A stretch of DNA of 18,449 nucleotides, from contig VEQI01000021.1 in the NCBI GenBank assembly GCA_018883305.1, positions 1-18,449 of the forward strand. Reading direction: 5' to 3'. The number at the start of each line of letters is the position of its first letter. Within the stretch, counting starts at the first letter, position 1. Source of the stretch: Limnohabitans sp. (lineage in GTDB: Bacteria > Pseudomonadota > Gammaproteobacteria > Burkholderiales > Burkholderiaceae_C). Shown piece by piece: positions 1 through 9,050 of this stretch. A model generated the notes under the pieces. It did no database searches. It worked only from the letters and a program-made list of their open reading frames with translations, and was not told the DNA's origin. The translations under genes and the position numbers were made by a program.

Positions 1-1416
1 GTGTGGATCACCCCGGACGCCGAATCCAGTGCTGGGCCTGGCCCGGGACGTTTCCCGGGTGGTGCTGCGGCCGCCTGGCGCTCGGGCGGAGGTCGTCCAC
101 AACCGGTGAGTGTGGGGGAAGTCAAGCAACTCGACCTGCGTCAAACCGTGAGTGCCATTGGCACGCTCACCGCACTCAACACCGCCGTGGTGCGGGCCAA
201 GGTGGACGGTGAACTCAAGGCCTTGCGTTTCGCTGAGGGGCAGATGGTCGCGGCAGGTGCTGTGCTGGCGGAAATTGATGCTCGCACCTATGAGGCTCAA
301 CTGGCCCAGGCCAAGGGGCAGCTAGAGCGCGATGCCGCCCAACTGCGCAATGCGCAACTGGATCTCAAGCGCTACCGGGATCTGCTCAGCCAGGATGCCA
401 TTGCCCGTCAACAAGTGGATACGCAGGAAGCCTTGGTGCGCCAGCTGCAGGGCACGGTGCAAGCCGATCAGGCCCAGGTGGACAACGCCACACTGCAGTT
501 GTCCTACACCCAGGTCACGGCCCCCATCAGCGGGCGTCTGGGCCTCAAACAGGTTGAGTTGGGCAGCCTGGTGCGCGCGGGGGATGCGGCAGGTCTGGTC
601 ACTATCACACAAACCCAGCCCATGGCGGTGTTGTTTGCGGTGCCTGAAGCTTATGTGCCCCTGATTCAGCGCAAGCTCAGGGCCGGTCAGTCGCTGGCGG
701 TGCAGGCCTGGGACCGGGAACTGAAGGAAAAGCTGGCTGAAGGGCAGGTCACCACCACCGACAATGCCATCGACCTCAACACCGGCACCCTCAAGCTCAA
801 GGCCTTGCTGGACAACCGCGATGGGTCGTTGTTTCCCAACCAGTTTGCCAATATCCGCTTGCAACTGGACACACTGAAGGACCAACTGAGCGTGCCTGTG
901 ACGGCGGTGCAGCGCGGCTCGGTGGGCACCTTTGTGGTGGTGGTGCAGGCCGATGGCTCGGCGCAGATCCGCACCGTGGAGCTGGGGGCGGTGGATGGGG
1001 AGTGGCAGGCGGTCAAAGGCAAGCTGCAAGCCGGTGAGCGGGTGGTGACCGACGGCGCCGATCGCCTGCGTGATGGCAGTCGCGTGGAGGTACGCAACAC
1101 GGTGACGCCGCCCTTGCCCAGCCAAAGTGCCATGCTGGGGGGGGCACAGGCGGTCAAGCCCGAAGCAGCGAAATCGAAGACGGACAAGGTGGGCACTTCG
1201 TCTGCCCAGGCGGGTGCACGTGATGCCACGCCACCCGGACCCACTGCAGCCGCTGGCTCAGGTGGAGCCGGCGGTCCTGGGGCCTCAGGTGGCCGTCCCC
1301 CCTGGATGGATCGACTTCCCCCCGAGGTGGTCGAGAAGGTCAAGAACATGAGCCCCGAGGAGCGTCGCGCCTTTTTCCAGAAGATGCGCGAGCAACGCGG
1401 TGGCGGTGGCCAATGA
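1..1416 (+). CDS. mdtA: RND efflux periplasmic adaptor subunit, MdtA/MuxA-like (5' partial)
   Basis: This is the membrane-fusion (HlyD-type) adaptor of a tripartite drug efflux pump; it sits in the periplasm and links the inner-membrane RND pump to the outer-membrane channel. The visible 471 residues align along their length with my memory of E. coli MdtA. There is a first lipoyl half (VDGELKALRFAEGQ, about 70-85), a coiled-coil hairpin (about 100-165), the second lipoyl half (TAPISGRLGLKQVELGSLV, about 175-193), a beta-barrel with FPNQFANIRLQL (about 277-288) and a membrane-proximal domain ending near VTDGADRLRDGSRVEV. The N-terminal signal or anchor is missing and the frame is open from base 1, so the true start lies upstream of the window. 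The C-terminal 100 or so residues form a Gly/Pro/Ala-rich tail ending in a charged segment (PEERRAFFQKMREQ) that E. coli MdtA lacks. The stop is 28 nt before the best start of the next gene, so the two are probably co-transcribed. Confidence 0.93.
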   Translation: MWITPDAESSAGPGPGRFPGGAAAAWRSGGGRPQPVSVGEVKQLDLRQTVSAIGTLTALNTAVVRAKVDGELKALRFAEGQMVAAGAVLAEIDARTYEAQLAQAKGQLERDAAQLRNAQLDLKRYRDLLSQDAIARQQVDTQEALVRQLQGTVQADQAQVDNATLQLSYTQVTAPISGRLGLKQVELGSLVRAGDAAGLVTITQTQPMAVLFAVPEAYVPLIQRKLRAGQSLAVQAWDRELKEKLAEGQVTTTDNAIDLNTGTLKLKALLDNRDGSLFPNQFANIRLQLDTLKDQLSVPVTAVQRGSVGTFVVVVQADGSAQIRTVELGAVDGEWQAVKGKLQAGERVVTDGADRLRDGSRVEVRNTVTPPLPSQSAMLGGAQAVKPEAAKSKTDKVGTSSAQAGARDATPPGPTAAAGSGGAGGPGASGGRPPWMDRLPPEVVEKVKNMSPEERRAFFQKMREQRGGGGQ

Positions 1417-1444
1417 CTCGGCAGCCCCTTCACCCGGATTTGGC

Positions 1445-4400
1445 ATGAACCTCTCGCGGCTTTTTATCCTGCGGCCAGTGGCCACCTCCTTGTTGATGGT
1501 GGCGGTGCTGCTGGTGGGCGCGCTGGCTTACCGCTTGCTGCCCATTGCCTCCTTGCCGCAGGTGGACTACCCCACCATCCAGATCACCACGCTGTATCCC
1601 GGAGCCAGTCCGGATGTGGTGACCTCGTCCATCACCGCCCCGCTGGAGCGTCAGTTCGGCCAGATGCCTGGCCTGGACCAGATGAGCTCGGTCAGCTCGG
1701 GTGGGGCTTCCTCCATCACCTTGCGCTTTTCACTGGACGTGACGCTGGATGTGGCCGAGCAGCAGGTGCAGGCCTCGATCAATGCCGCAGCCAACCTGCT
1801 GCCCAACGACCTGCCCATGCCGCCCGTGTACAGCAAGGTCAACCCGGCCGATGCGCCGGTGCTCACGCTGGCCATCAGTTCACCCACCTTGCCCATCACC
1901 CAGGTGCACGACGTGGTTGAGAACCGTCTGGCACAACGCTTGTCGCAGGTAGCGGGTGTGGGGCTGGTGAGCATTGCGGGCGGGCGCCGTCCAGCCGTGC
2001 GGGTGCAGGTCAACCCATTGGCGCTGGCTTCTGCTGGTTTCTCGCTGGAGGATGTGCGCACCGCGATCACCCAGGCCAACGTCAACATGGCCAAGGGCAG
2101 CTTTGATGGACCCGCACGGGCGTCCACCATCGATGCCAATGACCAGTTGCGCTCGGCGACCGACTACGCCAACCTGATCATCGCCTTTAAGAATGGCAAC
2201 CCCTTGCGCCTGCGCGATGTGGCCACGCTGGTGGATGCGCCCGAAAACCTGCGATTGTCTGCCTGGGCAAACACCTCGCCTGCCATCATTCTCAACATCC
2301 AGCGTCAACCGGGCGCCAATGTGATCGAGACGGTGGACCGCATCCACAAGTTGCTGCCCACGCTGCGCACCACCTTGCCCGATGCGCTGGACCTGCAGGT
2401 CATGAATGACCGCACGGTGACGATTCGCGCCTCGGTGCGGGATGTTCAATGGGAATTGATGCTGGCGATTGCGCTGGTGGTGATGGTGATCTTTGTCTTC
2501 TTGCGCAGCGCCTCGGCCACGCTGATTCCCAGCGTGGCCGTGCCCTTGTCGCTGGTGGGCACTTTTGGTGCGATGTACCTGATGGGGTTTTCCATCAATA
2601 ACCTCACACTCATGGCGCTCACCATTGCCACGGGCTTTGTGGTGGACGATGCCATCGTGATGATCGAGAACATCGCGCGCCATGTGGAAGCTGGCATGCG
2701 GCCCATGCAGGCAGCCCTGGAGGGCGCGCGCGAGATTGGGTTCACCATCATCTCGCTCACTTTCTCGCTCATCGCGGTGCTGATACCGTTGCTGTTCATG
2801 GGCGATGTGGTGGGGCGGTTGTTTCATGAATTTGCCATCACACTCGCGGTGTCGATTTTGATCTCAGCGGTGGTGTCTCTGACCTTGACGCCGATGATGT
2901 GCGCGCGGTTGTTGCGCCATCGGGAAGCGCAGACGCCAACGCTGCTGATGACCGATGCGTCTGGGACCCCCACTGCGCATGCATCCACTCCGCTGTCCGC
3001 AGCCACCCAGGATTGGTCTGCACGCACGGGGGCCGCCATCGACCGATTGATCGAGCAATACGGTCACGCCTTGCGCTGGGTGCTGGACCGTCCACGTGCC
3101 ACGCTGGGCGTGTTTGGGGGCACGCTGCTGCTCACCGTGCTCTTGTATCTGTGGGTGCCCAAAGGATTCTTCCCGCTGCAAGACACCGGGGCCTTGCAAG
3201 TCATCACCGAGGGCACGCAGTCCACCTCGTTTGCCGCCATGTCCGAGCGTCAGCAAGCCTTGGCTGCGGAGTTGCTGAAAGACCCGGCAGTGAGTCAACT
3301 CACCTCGTTCATCGGCATTGACGGGCAGAACAACAGCCTCAACACCGGCCGCATGCTGGTGACCCTGGTGCCCAAGGCAGAACGAGATGCCTCACCCGCA
3401 CGTATCCTGGAGCGCCTCACTCAAGCCAGTCAGCGCGTGCAGGGCATGACCGCCTACATCCAGCCGGTGCAAGACCTCACCATCGAAGACCGCGTGTCGC
3501 GCACGCAGTATGCATTCATGCTCAGTGGCCCCGACCCGCAGTCCCTGGCCATCTGGTCTAACCGCTTGTTGGAGCGTCTGCGTCAATTACCCGAGTTGTC
3601 CGAAGCGGTCAGCGATTTGCAAGACCAGGGCCTGCAAGCCTATGTGCGCATCGACCGCGAAGCGGTGGGACGCTTGGGTGTCTCGGTGGCGGCCATCGAC
3701 AACACCTTGTACAACGCCTTTGGGCAACGCCTGATTTCCACCATCTTCACCCAGAGCAACCAGTACCGGGTGGTGCTGGAGGTGGCGTCCACCAATGGCT
3801 TGGGGTTGAGTGCGCTGGAGCGGTTGTATGTGCCCTCCACCAACGGTGTGCAGGTGCCGCTCAGTGCTGTGGCTCAGGTGGTGGAGCGGCCAGCCACCCT
3901 GGGGGTGATGCACATGGGGCAAATGCCGGCCGTCACGATTTCTTTCAGCCCGCGACCTGGTGTGTCACTGGGCGAGGCAGTGCAGGCGATTGAGTCAGCG
4001 CAGCGCGAGTTGCTGGCGCAAGGCCTGCCACCCAGCATCGAAACCCAGTTTCAAGGCGCGGCCTTGGCGTTTCAGGCATCACTGGCCAACACGTTGTGGC
4101 TCATTCTGGCGGCGGTGGTCACGATGTACATCGTGCTGGGGGTGCTGTATGAAAGCTACATCCACCCCATCACCATCCTGTCCACTTTGCCGTCGGCGGG
4201 CGTGGGGGCGTTGCTCGCCTTGGGCGTGTCCGGGCTGGAGCTGGGCATCATCGCGGTGATCGGCATCATCCTGTTGATCGGCATCGTGAAGAAGAACGCC
4301 ATCATGATGATCGACTTCGCGCTGGAGGCGCAGCGTCACCAGGGCTTGCCTCCGCGCGAGGCCATCATCCAGGCATGCCTGCTGCGCTTTCGCCCGATCT

Positions 4401-4603
4401 TGATGACCACCTTGTGTGCCTTGCTCGGTGCCTTGCCTCTGATGCTGGGCCAGGGGGTGGGTAGCGAGTTGCGTTCGCCTCTCGGTGTCACCATGGTGGG
4501 CGGCTTGATCGTGAGTCAGCTGATGACGCTGTTCACCACACCGGTGATCTACCTGGCCTTTGCGCGCTGGGTTCGCATCGAGCCGGTGCGTGAGGATGCC
4601 TGA
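1445..4603 (+). CDS. mdtB: RND multidrug efflux permease, MdtB/MuxB-like
   Basis: This is an inner-membrane proton/drug antiporter of the HAE1 RND family, one of two unequal pump subunits that in MdtABC and MuxABC form a mixed trimer. The 1052 residues from ATG 1445 match MdtB closely: RLFILRPVATSLL at the first membrane helix, YPGASPDVVTSSITAPLE in the porter domain, and the proton-relay pair D401-D402 in TGFVVDDAIVMIEN (TM4). The TM10 lysine region is GIVKKNAIMMIDFA (K949-K950). Twelve membrane helices and two large periplasmic loops are expected from the family. The frame opens further upstream at GTG 1400, inside mdtA. I chose ATG 1445 because its product begins MNLSRLFILRPVAT, which is how MuxB-type proteins begin; it has only a weak GGA Shine-Dalgarno at 1435-1437. 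The cytoplasmic loop between TM6 and TM7 is roughly 20 residues longer than in E. coli MdtB. The stop overlaps the start of mdtC. Confidence 0.95.
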   Translation: MNLSRLFILRPVATSLLMVAVLLVGALAYRLLPIASLPQVDYPTIQITTLYPGASPDVVTSSITAPLERQFGQMPGLDQMSSVSSGGASSITLRFSLDVTLDVAEQQVQASINAAANLLPNDLPMPPVYSKVNPADAPVLTLAISSPTLPITQVHDVVENRLAQRLSQVAGVGLVSIAGGRRPAVRVQVNPLALASAGFSLEDVRTAITQANVNMAKGSFDGPARASTIDANDQLRSATDYANLIIAFKNGNPLRLRDVATLVDAPENLRLSAWANTSPAIILNIQRQPGANVIETVDRIHKLLPTLRTTLPDALDLQVMNDRTVTIRASVRDVQWELMLAIALVVMVIFVFLRSASATLIPSVAVPLSLVGTFGAMYLMGFSINNLTLMALTIATGFVVDDAIVMIENIARHVEAGMRPMQAALEGAREIGFTIISLTFSLIAVLIPLLFMGDVVGRLFHEFAITLAVSILISAVVSLTLTPMMCARLLRHREAQTPTLLMTDASGTPTAHASTPLSAATQDWSARTGAAIDRLIEQYGHALRWVLDRPRATLGVFGGTLLLTVLLYLWVPKGFFPLQDTGALQVITEGTQSTSFAAMSERQQALAAELLKDPAVSQLTSFIGIDGQNNSLNTGRMLVTLVPKAERDASPARILERLTQASQRVQGMTAYIQPVQDLTIEDRVSRTQYAFMLSGPDPQSLAIWSNRLLERLRQLPELSEAVSDLQDQGLQAYVRIDREAVGRLGVSVAAIDNTLYNAFGQRLISTIFTQSNQYRVVLEVASTNGLGLSALERLYVPSTNGVQVPLSAVAQVVERPATLGVMHMGQMPAVTISFSPRPGVSLGEAVQAIESAQRELLAQGLPPSIETQFQGAALAFQASLANTLWLILAAVVTMYIVLGVLYESYIHPITILSTLPSAGVGALLALGVSGLELGIIAVIGIILLIGIVKKNAIMMIDFALEAQRHQGLPPREAIIQACLLRFRPILMTTLCALLGALPLMLGQGVGSELRSPLGVTMVGGLIVSQLMTLFTTPVIYLAFARWVRIEPVREDA

Positions 4604-7600
4604 GGTGAATGTTTCTGCGCCCTTCATTGCCCGCCCGGTGGCCACCATGCTGCTGACGCTGGCCGTGGCATTGGCGGGGCTGCTGGCGTATTTCCATTTG
4701 CCGGTAGCACCGTTGCCGCAGGTGGAATTTCCCACCATCTCGGTGCAGGCCTCGTTGCCCGGGGCCAGCCCCGAGACCATGGCCGCCACGGTGGCCACGC
4801 CGCTGGAGCGCGCACTGGGCGCCATTGCCGGTGTGACGGAAATGACTTCGTTCTCCTCGCAGGGCAACACGCGGGTGACCCTGCAGTTTGAACTCGACCG
4901 CGACATCAATGGCGCAGCCAATGATGTGCAGGCCGCCATCAATGCGGCCAGGCCCTTGCTGCCCACGGGCATGCCCAGCAACCCGACCTATCGCAAGGTC
5001 AACCCGGCGGACGCGCCCATCATGATCCTGGCGCTGACCTCGGACACCATGACCCGTGGCCAGATGTATGACGTGGCTTCCACCGTGTTGGCGCAGCGAT
5101 TGGCGCAGGTGGACGGGGTGGGGCAGGTGACGTTGGGGGGCGGTGCTTTGCCGGCGGTACGCATCGAGCTGGATCCTGAACGTCTAACCTCGCATGGCTT
5201 ATCGCTGGAGAACGTGCGCGCGGCCGTGGTGGCGCACAACACCAACCGGCCCAAAGGGGTGGTGGAAGACGGTGACCGCGCCTGGCAGATCGAGGCCAAC
5301 GACCAGGCGCGAACAGCCTCTGACTACGCCCCACTCATCCTGCGCTATCGTGAAGGCCGCGCCGTGCGTTTGGGCGATGTGGCTGAGGTGGTCGACTCGG
5401 TGCAGGACTTGCGCAACTACGGTACAGCGGATGGCAAGCCGGCCATTCTGCTGATTCTCAACAAGCAGCCCGGCGCCAACGTGATCGAGGCAGTGCAACG
5501 CGTGCGCGCCTTGCTGCCCCGATTGCAGGCAACCATTCCCGAATCCATCCAGATGGAGATCGTGTCTGATCGCACGCCTTCGCTGAAGGCATCCATCCTG
5601 GAAATCCAGCGGGCGTTGGCCATGTCGGTGGCGCTGGTCGTGTTGGTGGTGGGGTTGTTTTTGCGCCGACTGCGCGCGGCGGTCATCCCCAGCGTGGCGG
5701 TGCCAGTGTCATTGGCTGGGGCGTTCGGGGTCATGTACCTCATGGGCTACAGCCTCAACAATCTCTCGCTCATGGCGCTCACCATCGCCACCGGCTTTGT
5801 GGTGGACGACGCCATCGTGGTGCTGGAAAACGTGACGCGCCACATGGAACGCGGTGCCTCACCGTGGCAGGCCGCGCTGGCGGGTTCGCGCGAAATTGGT
5901 TTCACGGTCATTTCCATCAGCTTGTCACTCATTGCCGTGTTCATCCCCATATTGCTGATGGGCGGAGTGCTTGGGCGTTTGTTTCAGGAATTTGCAATTG
6001 TGCTGTCAGCAGCCATTCTGATTTCGCTCGTGGTGTCGCTCACCACCACCCCCATGATGTGCGCTGGTTTGTTGCGCCCTGAGCCGCCGCGGCATGGACG
6101 CAGGCGTTTGCGCTGGTCGTTGTGGTACCGGCGCTCACTGGCCTGGTCGTTGCGGCATGGGCCGGTGCTGTGGCTTATTTTGCTGGCGGTGATTGCGCTC
6201 AACGTGAGCCTGTACCGCAGCATTCCCAAAGGCTTTTTTCCGCAGCAAGACACGGGTCGCATCTTCGGCTCGATCCGCGCTGATCAAAGCTCGTCGTTCC
6301 AGGCCATGCAGCAGCGTCTGGACACGTTCATTAAAATCGTGCGCGACGATCCTGCGGTGGCCAACGTCACCGGTTTCACCGGCGGCGGTCAGCGCAACGC
6401 GGCCCAGATGTTTGTGTCGCTCAAGCCTCGCACCGAGCGTGATGCGAGCGCGGATCAGGTGGTGGCACGGCTGCGTGGCAAGCTGGCACGAGAGCCTGGG
6501 GCCCGATTGTTTCTGGTGCCGGGGCAGGACATTCGTATTGGCGGTCGGCAGTCGAGCTCGCAGTATGAGTACACCTTGAAGGCGGATGAACTGCGCGAGT
6601 TGCGCGAATGGGAGCCGCAGATCCGGCGTGCATTAAGTCGTTTGCCGCAGCTCGAAGACATCAACACCGACTACGAGGACCGAGGTTTGCAAACCTCGCT
6701 GGTGATTGACCGTGACGCGCTGGCGCGTCTGGGCCTGACCATGCGCGATGTGGACACCGCCTTGCAAAACGCCTACAGCCAACGCCAGGTGGGCGTCATC
6801 TACAACCCCCTGAACCAGTATCGCGTGGTGCTGGAGTTGGCCCCCGCACACTTGCAACGCGATGATTCGCTGGCCCGCATGCAATTCATCAACAGTCAGG
6901 GGCAGGCCGTGCCGCTTTCTGCGTTTGCCCGGATGGAGTTGACCAACACCGCACTGACCGTCAGCCATGAAGGCGGTGTGCCCTCGGACACCTTCAGCTT
7001 CAGTCTGGCACCGGGTGTGTCGCTGTCCGAGGCGACGCAGGCCATTCGCGATGCCATGGCTGAACTCAAGACACCCGTGTCCATTCGCGGCAGTTTTTCC
7101 GGCACGGCCAATGCGTTTCAAAAATCGCTGGACACACAACCTTTGCTGATCCTCACCGCGTTGATCACCTTGTATCTGGTGTTGGGGGTGCTGTATGAAA
7201 GCCTGCTGCATCCGCTGACCATTTTGTCCACGTTGCCGTCTGCGGGGGTGGGTGCCTTACTCGCACTGATTGTGAGCGGTACCGAGTTTTCCATCATTGC
7301 TCTAATTGGTGTGATTCTGTTGATTGGCATCGTGAAGAAGAACGCCATTCTCATGATCGACTTCGCCATCACGCGTGAACGCATGGGTTTCACGCCTTCG
7401 CAAGCCATCTACCGCGCCTGCCTGCTGCGGGTACGTCCGATTTTGATGACCACGCTGGCGGCCATGTTGGGGGCTTTGCCGCTGGCGCTGGGCAGTGGCG
7501 ATGGGGCCGAATTGCGACGGCCGTTGGGCCTGTCGGTGCTGGGGGGGTTGGTATTGAGTCAGTTGTTGACGCTCTACACCACCCCTGTGGTGTATGTGAC

Positions 7601-7670
7601 ATTGGAGCGTTTGCGTAGCCGCTGGCTGCGCGCACGAAGGAGAGAGCATGTGGCCATTCAAGCTGCGTGA
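4596..7670 (+). CDS. mdtC: RND multidrug efflux permease, MdtC/MuxC-like
   Basis: This is the second RND permease of the operon and a paralogue of the preceding gene; in MdtABC the B and C subunits assemble as a heterotrimer with different roles in transport and proton flow. The 1024 residues match MdtC throughout: FIARPVATMLL at TM1, LPGASPETMAATVATPLE, the TM4 pair D404-D405 in TGFVVDDAIVVLEN, IRVGGRQSS-type porter sequence (here IRIGGRQSSSQYEYTL) and GIVKKNAILMIDFA in TM10 (K914-K915). Length equals that of E. coli MdtC. ATG 4596 overlaps the end of mdtB by 8 nt, which suggests translational coupling. An in-frame GTG at 4605 is a serious alternative, because TGAGG at 4591-4595 lies 9 nt before it but directly abuts the ATG. 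The 3' end overlaps the outer-membrane factor gene by 23 nt. Confidence 0.95.
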   Translation: MPEVNVSAPFIARPVATMLLTLAVALAGLLAYFHLPVAPLPQVEFPTISVQASLPGASPETMAATVATPLERALGAIAGVTEMTSFSSQGNTRVTLQFELDRDINGAANDVQAAINAARPLLPTGMPSNPTYRKVNPADAPIMILALTSDTMTRGQMYDVASTVLAQRLAQVDGVGQVTLGGGALPAVRIELDPERLTSHGLSLENVRAAVVAHNTNRPKGVVEDGDRAWQIEANDQARTASDYAPLILRYREGRAVRLGDVAEVVDSVQDLRNYGTADGKPAILLILNKQPGANVIEAVQRVRALLPRLQATIPESIQMEIVSDRTPSLKASILEIQRALAMSVALVVLVVGLFLRRLRAAVIPSVAVPVSLAGAFGVMYLMGYSLNNLSLMALTIATGFVVDDAIVVLENVTRHMERGASPWQAALAGSREIGFTVISISLSLIAVFIPILLMGGVLGRLFQEFAIVLSAAILISLVVSLTTTPMMCAGLLRPEPPRHGRRRLRWSLWYRRSLAWSLRHGPVLWLILLAVIALNVSLYRSIPKGFFPQQDTGRIFGSIRADQSSSFQAMQQRLDTFIKIVRDDPAVANVTGFTGGGQRNAAQMFVSLKPRTERDASADQVVARLRGKLAREPGARLFLVPGQDIRIGGRQSSSQYEYTLKADELRELREWEPQIRRALSRLPQLEDINTDYEDRGLQTSLVIDRDALARLGLTMRDVDTALQNAYSQRQVGVIYNPLNQYRVVLELAPAHLQRDDSLARMQFINSQGQAVPLSAFARMELTNTALTVSHEGGVPSDTFSFSLAPGVSLSEATQAIRDAMAELKTPVSIRGSFSGTANAFQKSLDTQPLLILTALITLYLVLGVLYESLLHPLTILSTLPSAGVGALLALIVSGTEFSIIALIGVILLIGIVKKNAILMIDFAITRERMGFTPSQAIYRACLLRVRPILMTTLAAMLGALPLALGSGDGAELRRPLGLSVLGGLVLSQLLTLYTTPVVYVTLERLRSRWLRARRREHVAIQAA
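7637..7642 (+). promoter_or_regulatory. Ribosome binding site of the outer-membrane factor gene
   Basis: AAGGAG lies inside the end of the mdtC coding region, with 5 nt between it and ATG 7648. It is the clearest Shine-Dalgarno sequence of the operon and fixes the start of the downstream gene despite the 23-nt overlap. Confidence 0.75.
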
Positions 7671-9039
7671 AGTCGGGGCCCTGGTAGCTGTTTTGGTCAG
7701 TGTGGGCGCGTGTTCCTTTATCCCTGCTTTGCCCAAGTTGGGAGATGAGTCGGGCAGTGCCTTCAAGCATTCGGCTGCTGTGACGACGATGGCCCAGGTG
7801 CCAGCCGAGGTCACCCGATGGACGGTGCTGAATGACCCGGTGTTGGATCGTTTGCAGACGCAACTCCTGCAAGGCAACCTGTCCTTGGCGACGGCCTCGG
7901 TGCAAGTGCGGCGTGCGCAAGCATCGCTGGCGACGGCGCAAGCCAGCTTGTGGCCCAGTGTCAACCTCAATTCCGGCTTGACGCGCAGTGCCAACCAGTT
8001 GGGCGCGGCGCCTGGCACCAGTTACAGCCTGAGTGCACCGGTGAGCTGGGAGGTTCAATTGTGGGGTCGTGTGGACGCGCTCTCCACGGTAGCACGCGCT
8101 GGTGTGCAGGCCTCGCAGCAGGATCTGGCTGCAGCGCGCCTGTCATTGCAAGCCACTCTGGCATCCACCTACGTGGGTTTGAGAACAGCAGAACGGCAAG
8201 AGCAAGTGCTGCGCATGGCCGAGTCTGCGCAGCAGCGGTCGCTGGAACTGACGCAAGCCCGGTATCGCTCGGGCGTGGTGTCAGCAGCAGATGTGGCCCA
8301 GGCCCAGTCGCAGTGGAAGTCCACGCAGGCGCAACGCATCGAAGTGGGTACGCAGCGCGCGCAGTTGGAGCATGCACTGGCGGTGCTGCTGGGCAAAACG
8401 CCTGCCGAGTTGCAGATCGATCCGCTGCCGGCCGATGCGTCGTGGCCGCCAGCAGTGACGTCGCTGCCGGCGTTGTTGCCCGGTGACTTGATACAACGTC
8501 GCCCGGATATTCGTGCGGCGCAACAACGGGTGGTGGCAGCCAATGCACAGATCGGTGTGGCACGCGCCGCGTTTTTTCCGACCGTCAATTTCTCTGCCAA
8601 TGCAGGCTATCGAAATCCGGAGTTGGGATCCCTCATCAGCACCAGCAGTCGTGCCTGGTCGCTGGGGCCATCCCTGGCGTTCTCGGTTTTCGATGGCGGG
8701 CAACGGCGTGCAGCCCAGGCAGATGCCGAAGCTGCACTGGAACAAGCCACGCTGGCGTACCGGCAAGTGGTATTGACCGCGTTTCAAGAGGTGGAGGACA
8801 ACCTGGTGGCAGCGTCTCAGTTGCAAGATCAGGCCCAGGCTTTGAGCGAAGCGTTGGCGGCGGCCCAGCGCAATCTGGCGTTGACGCAGGAGCAATACAA
8901 GGCCGGCACGGTCAGCTATCTGAATGTGGTGCAGGCACAGACGTCGGCGTTGACGGCGGAGCGTAGCTTGTTGGATGTGCAGAGCCGTCGTGTGCTGGCC
9001 TTGACGGTGTTGATGAAGAATGTGGCAGGGGCTTATTGA
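7648..9039 (+). CDS. Efflux outer-membrane channel lipoprotein, NodT/OprM/OpmB-like
   Basis: This is the outer-membrane factor (TolC-type trimeric channel) that completes the tripartite pump with the three upstream genes. The 463-residue product begins with a lipoprotein signal peptide: charged MWPFKLR, a hydrophobic run to about residue 19, and the lipobox V19-G20-A21-C22 followed by Ser, consistent with outer-membrane sorting. Two outer-membrane efflux repeats follow. NodT-family hallmarks include LLPGDLIQRRPDIRAAQQ, a stretch around ANAQIGVARAAFFPT, FDGGQRRAAQADAEAAL, and YKAGTVSYLNVVQAQTSAL near the C-terminus. Length is typical of OprM-class proteins. The strong AAGGAG site supports this start. 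Position after mdtABC mirrors opmB after muxABC in Pseudomonas, whereas enteric mdtABC has no dedicated channel gene. OpmB-like is the closest functional name, but the family alone does not settle the exact orthologue. Confidence 0.93.
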   Translation: MWPFKLREVGALVAVLVSVGACSFIPALPKLGDESGSAFKHSAAVTTMAQVPAEVTRWTVLNDPVLDRLQTQLLQGNLSLATASVQVRRAQASLATAQASLWPSVNLNSGLTRSANQLGAAPGTSYSLSAPVSWEVQLWGRVDALSTVARAGVQASQQDLAAARLSLQATLASTYVGLRTAERQEQVLRMAESAQQRSLELTQARYRSGVVSAADVAQAQSQWKSTQAQRIEVGTQRAQLEHALAVLLGKTPAELQIDPLPADASWPPAVTSLPALLPGDLIQRRPDIRAAQQRVVAANAQIGVARAAFFPTVNFSANAGYRNPELGSLISTSSRAWSLGPSLAFSVFDGGQRRAAQADAEAALEQATLAYRQVVLTAFQEVEDNLVAASQLQDQAQALSEALAAAQRNLALTQEQYKAGTVSYLNVVQAQTSALTAERSLLDVQSRRVLALTVLMKNVAGAY

Positions 9040-9050
9040 CAGTGCCCATG

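Noticed and set aside
1880..2827. Long open frame on the minus strand inside mdtB (315 codons)
   Set aside because: It is antisense to a fully conserved RND permease and is His/Arg/Gln-rich with no recognisable domain; it is a codon-bias shadow.
4079..4981. Minus-strand open frame spanning the mdtB-mdtC junction (300 codons)
   Set aside because: It is antisense to both pump genes at their well-conserved ends, with no domain and no promoter or Shine-Dalgarno support.
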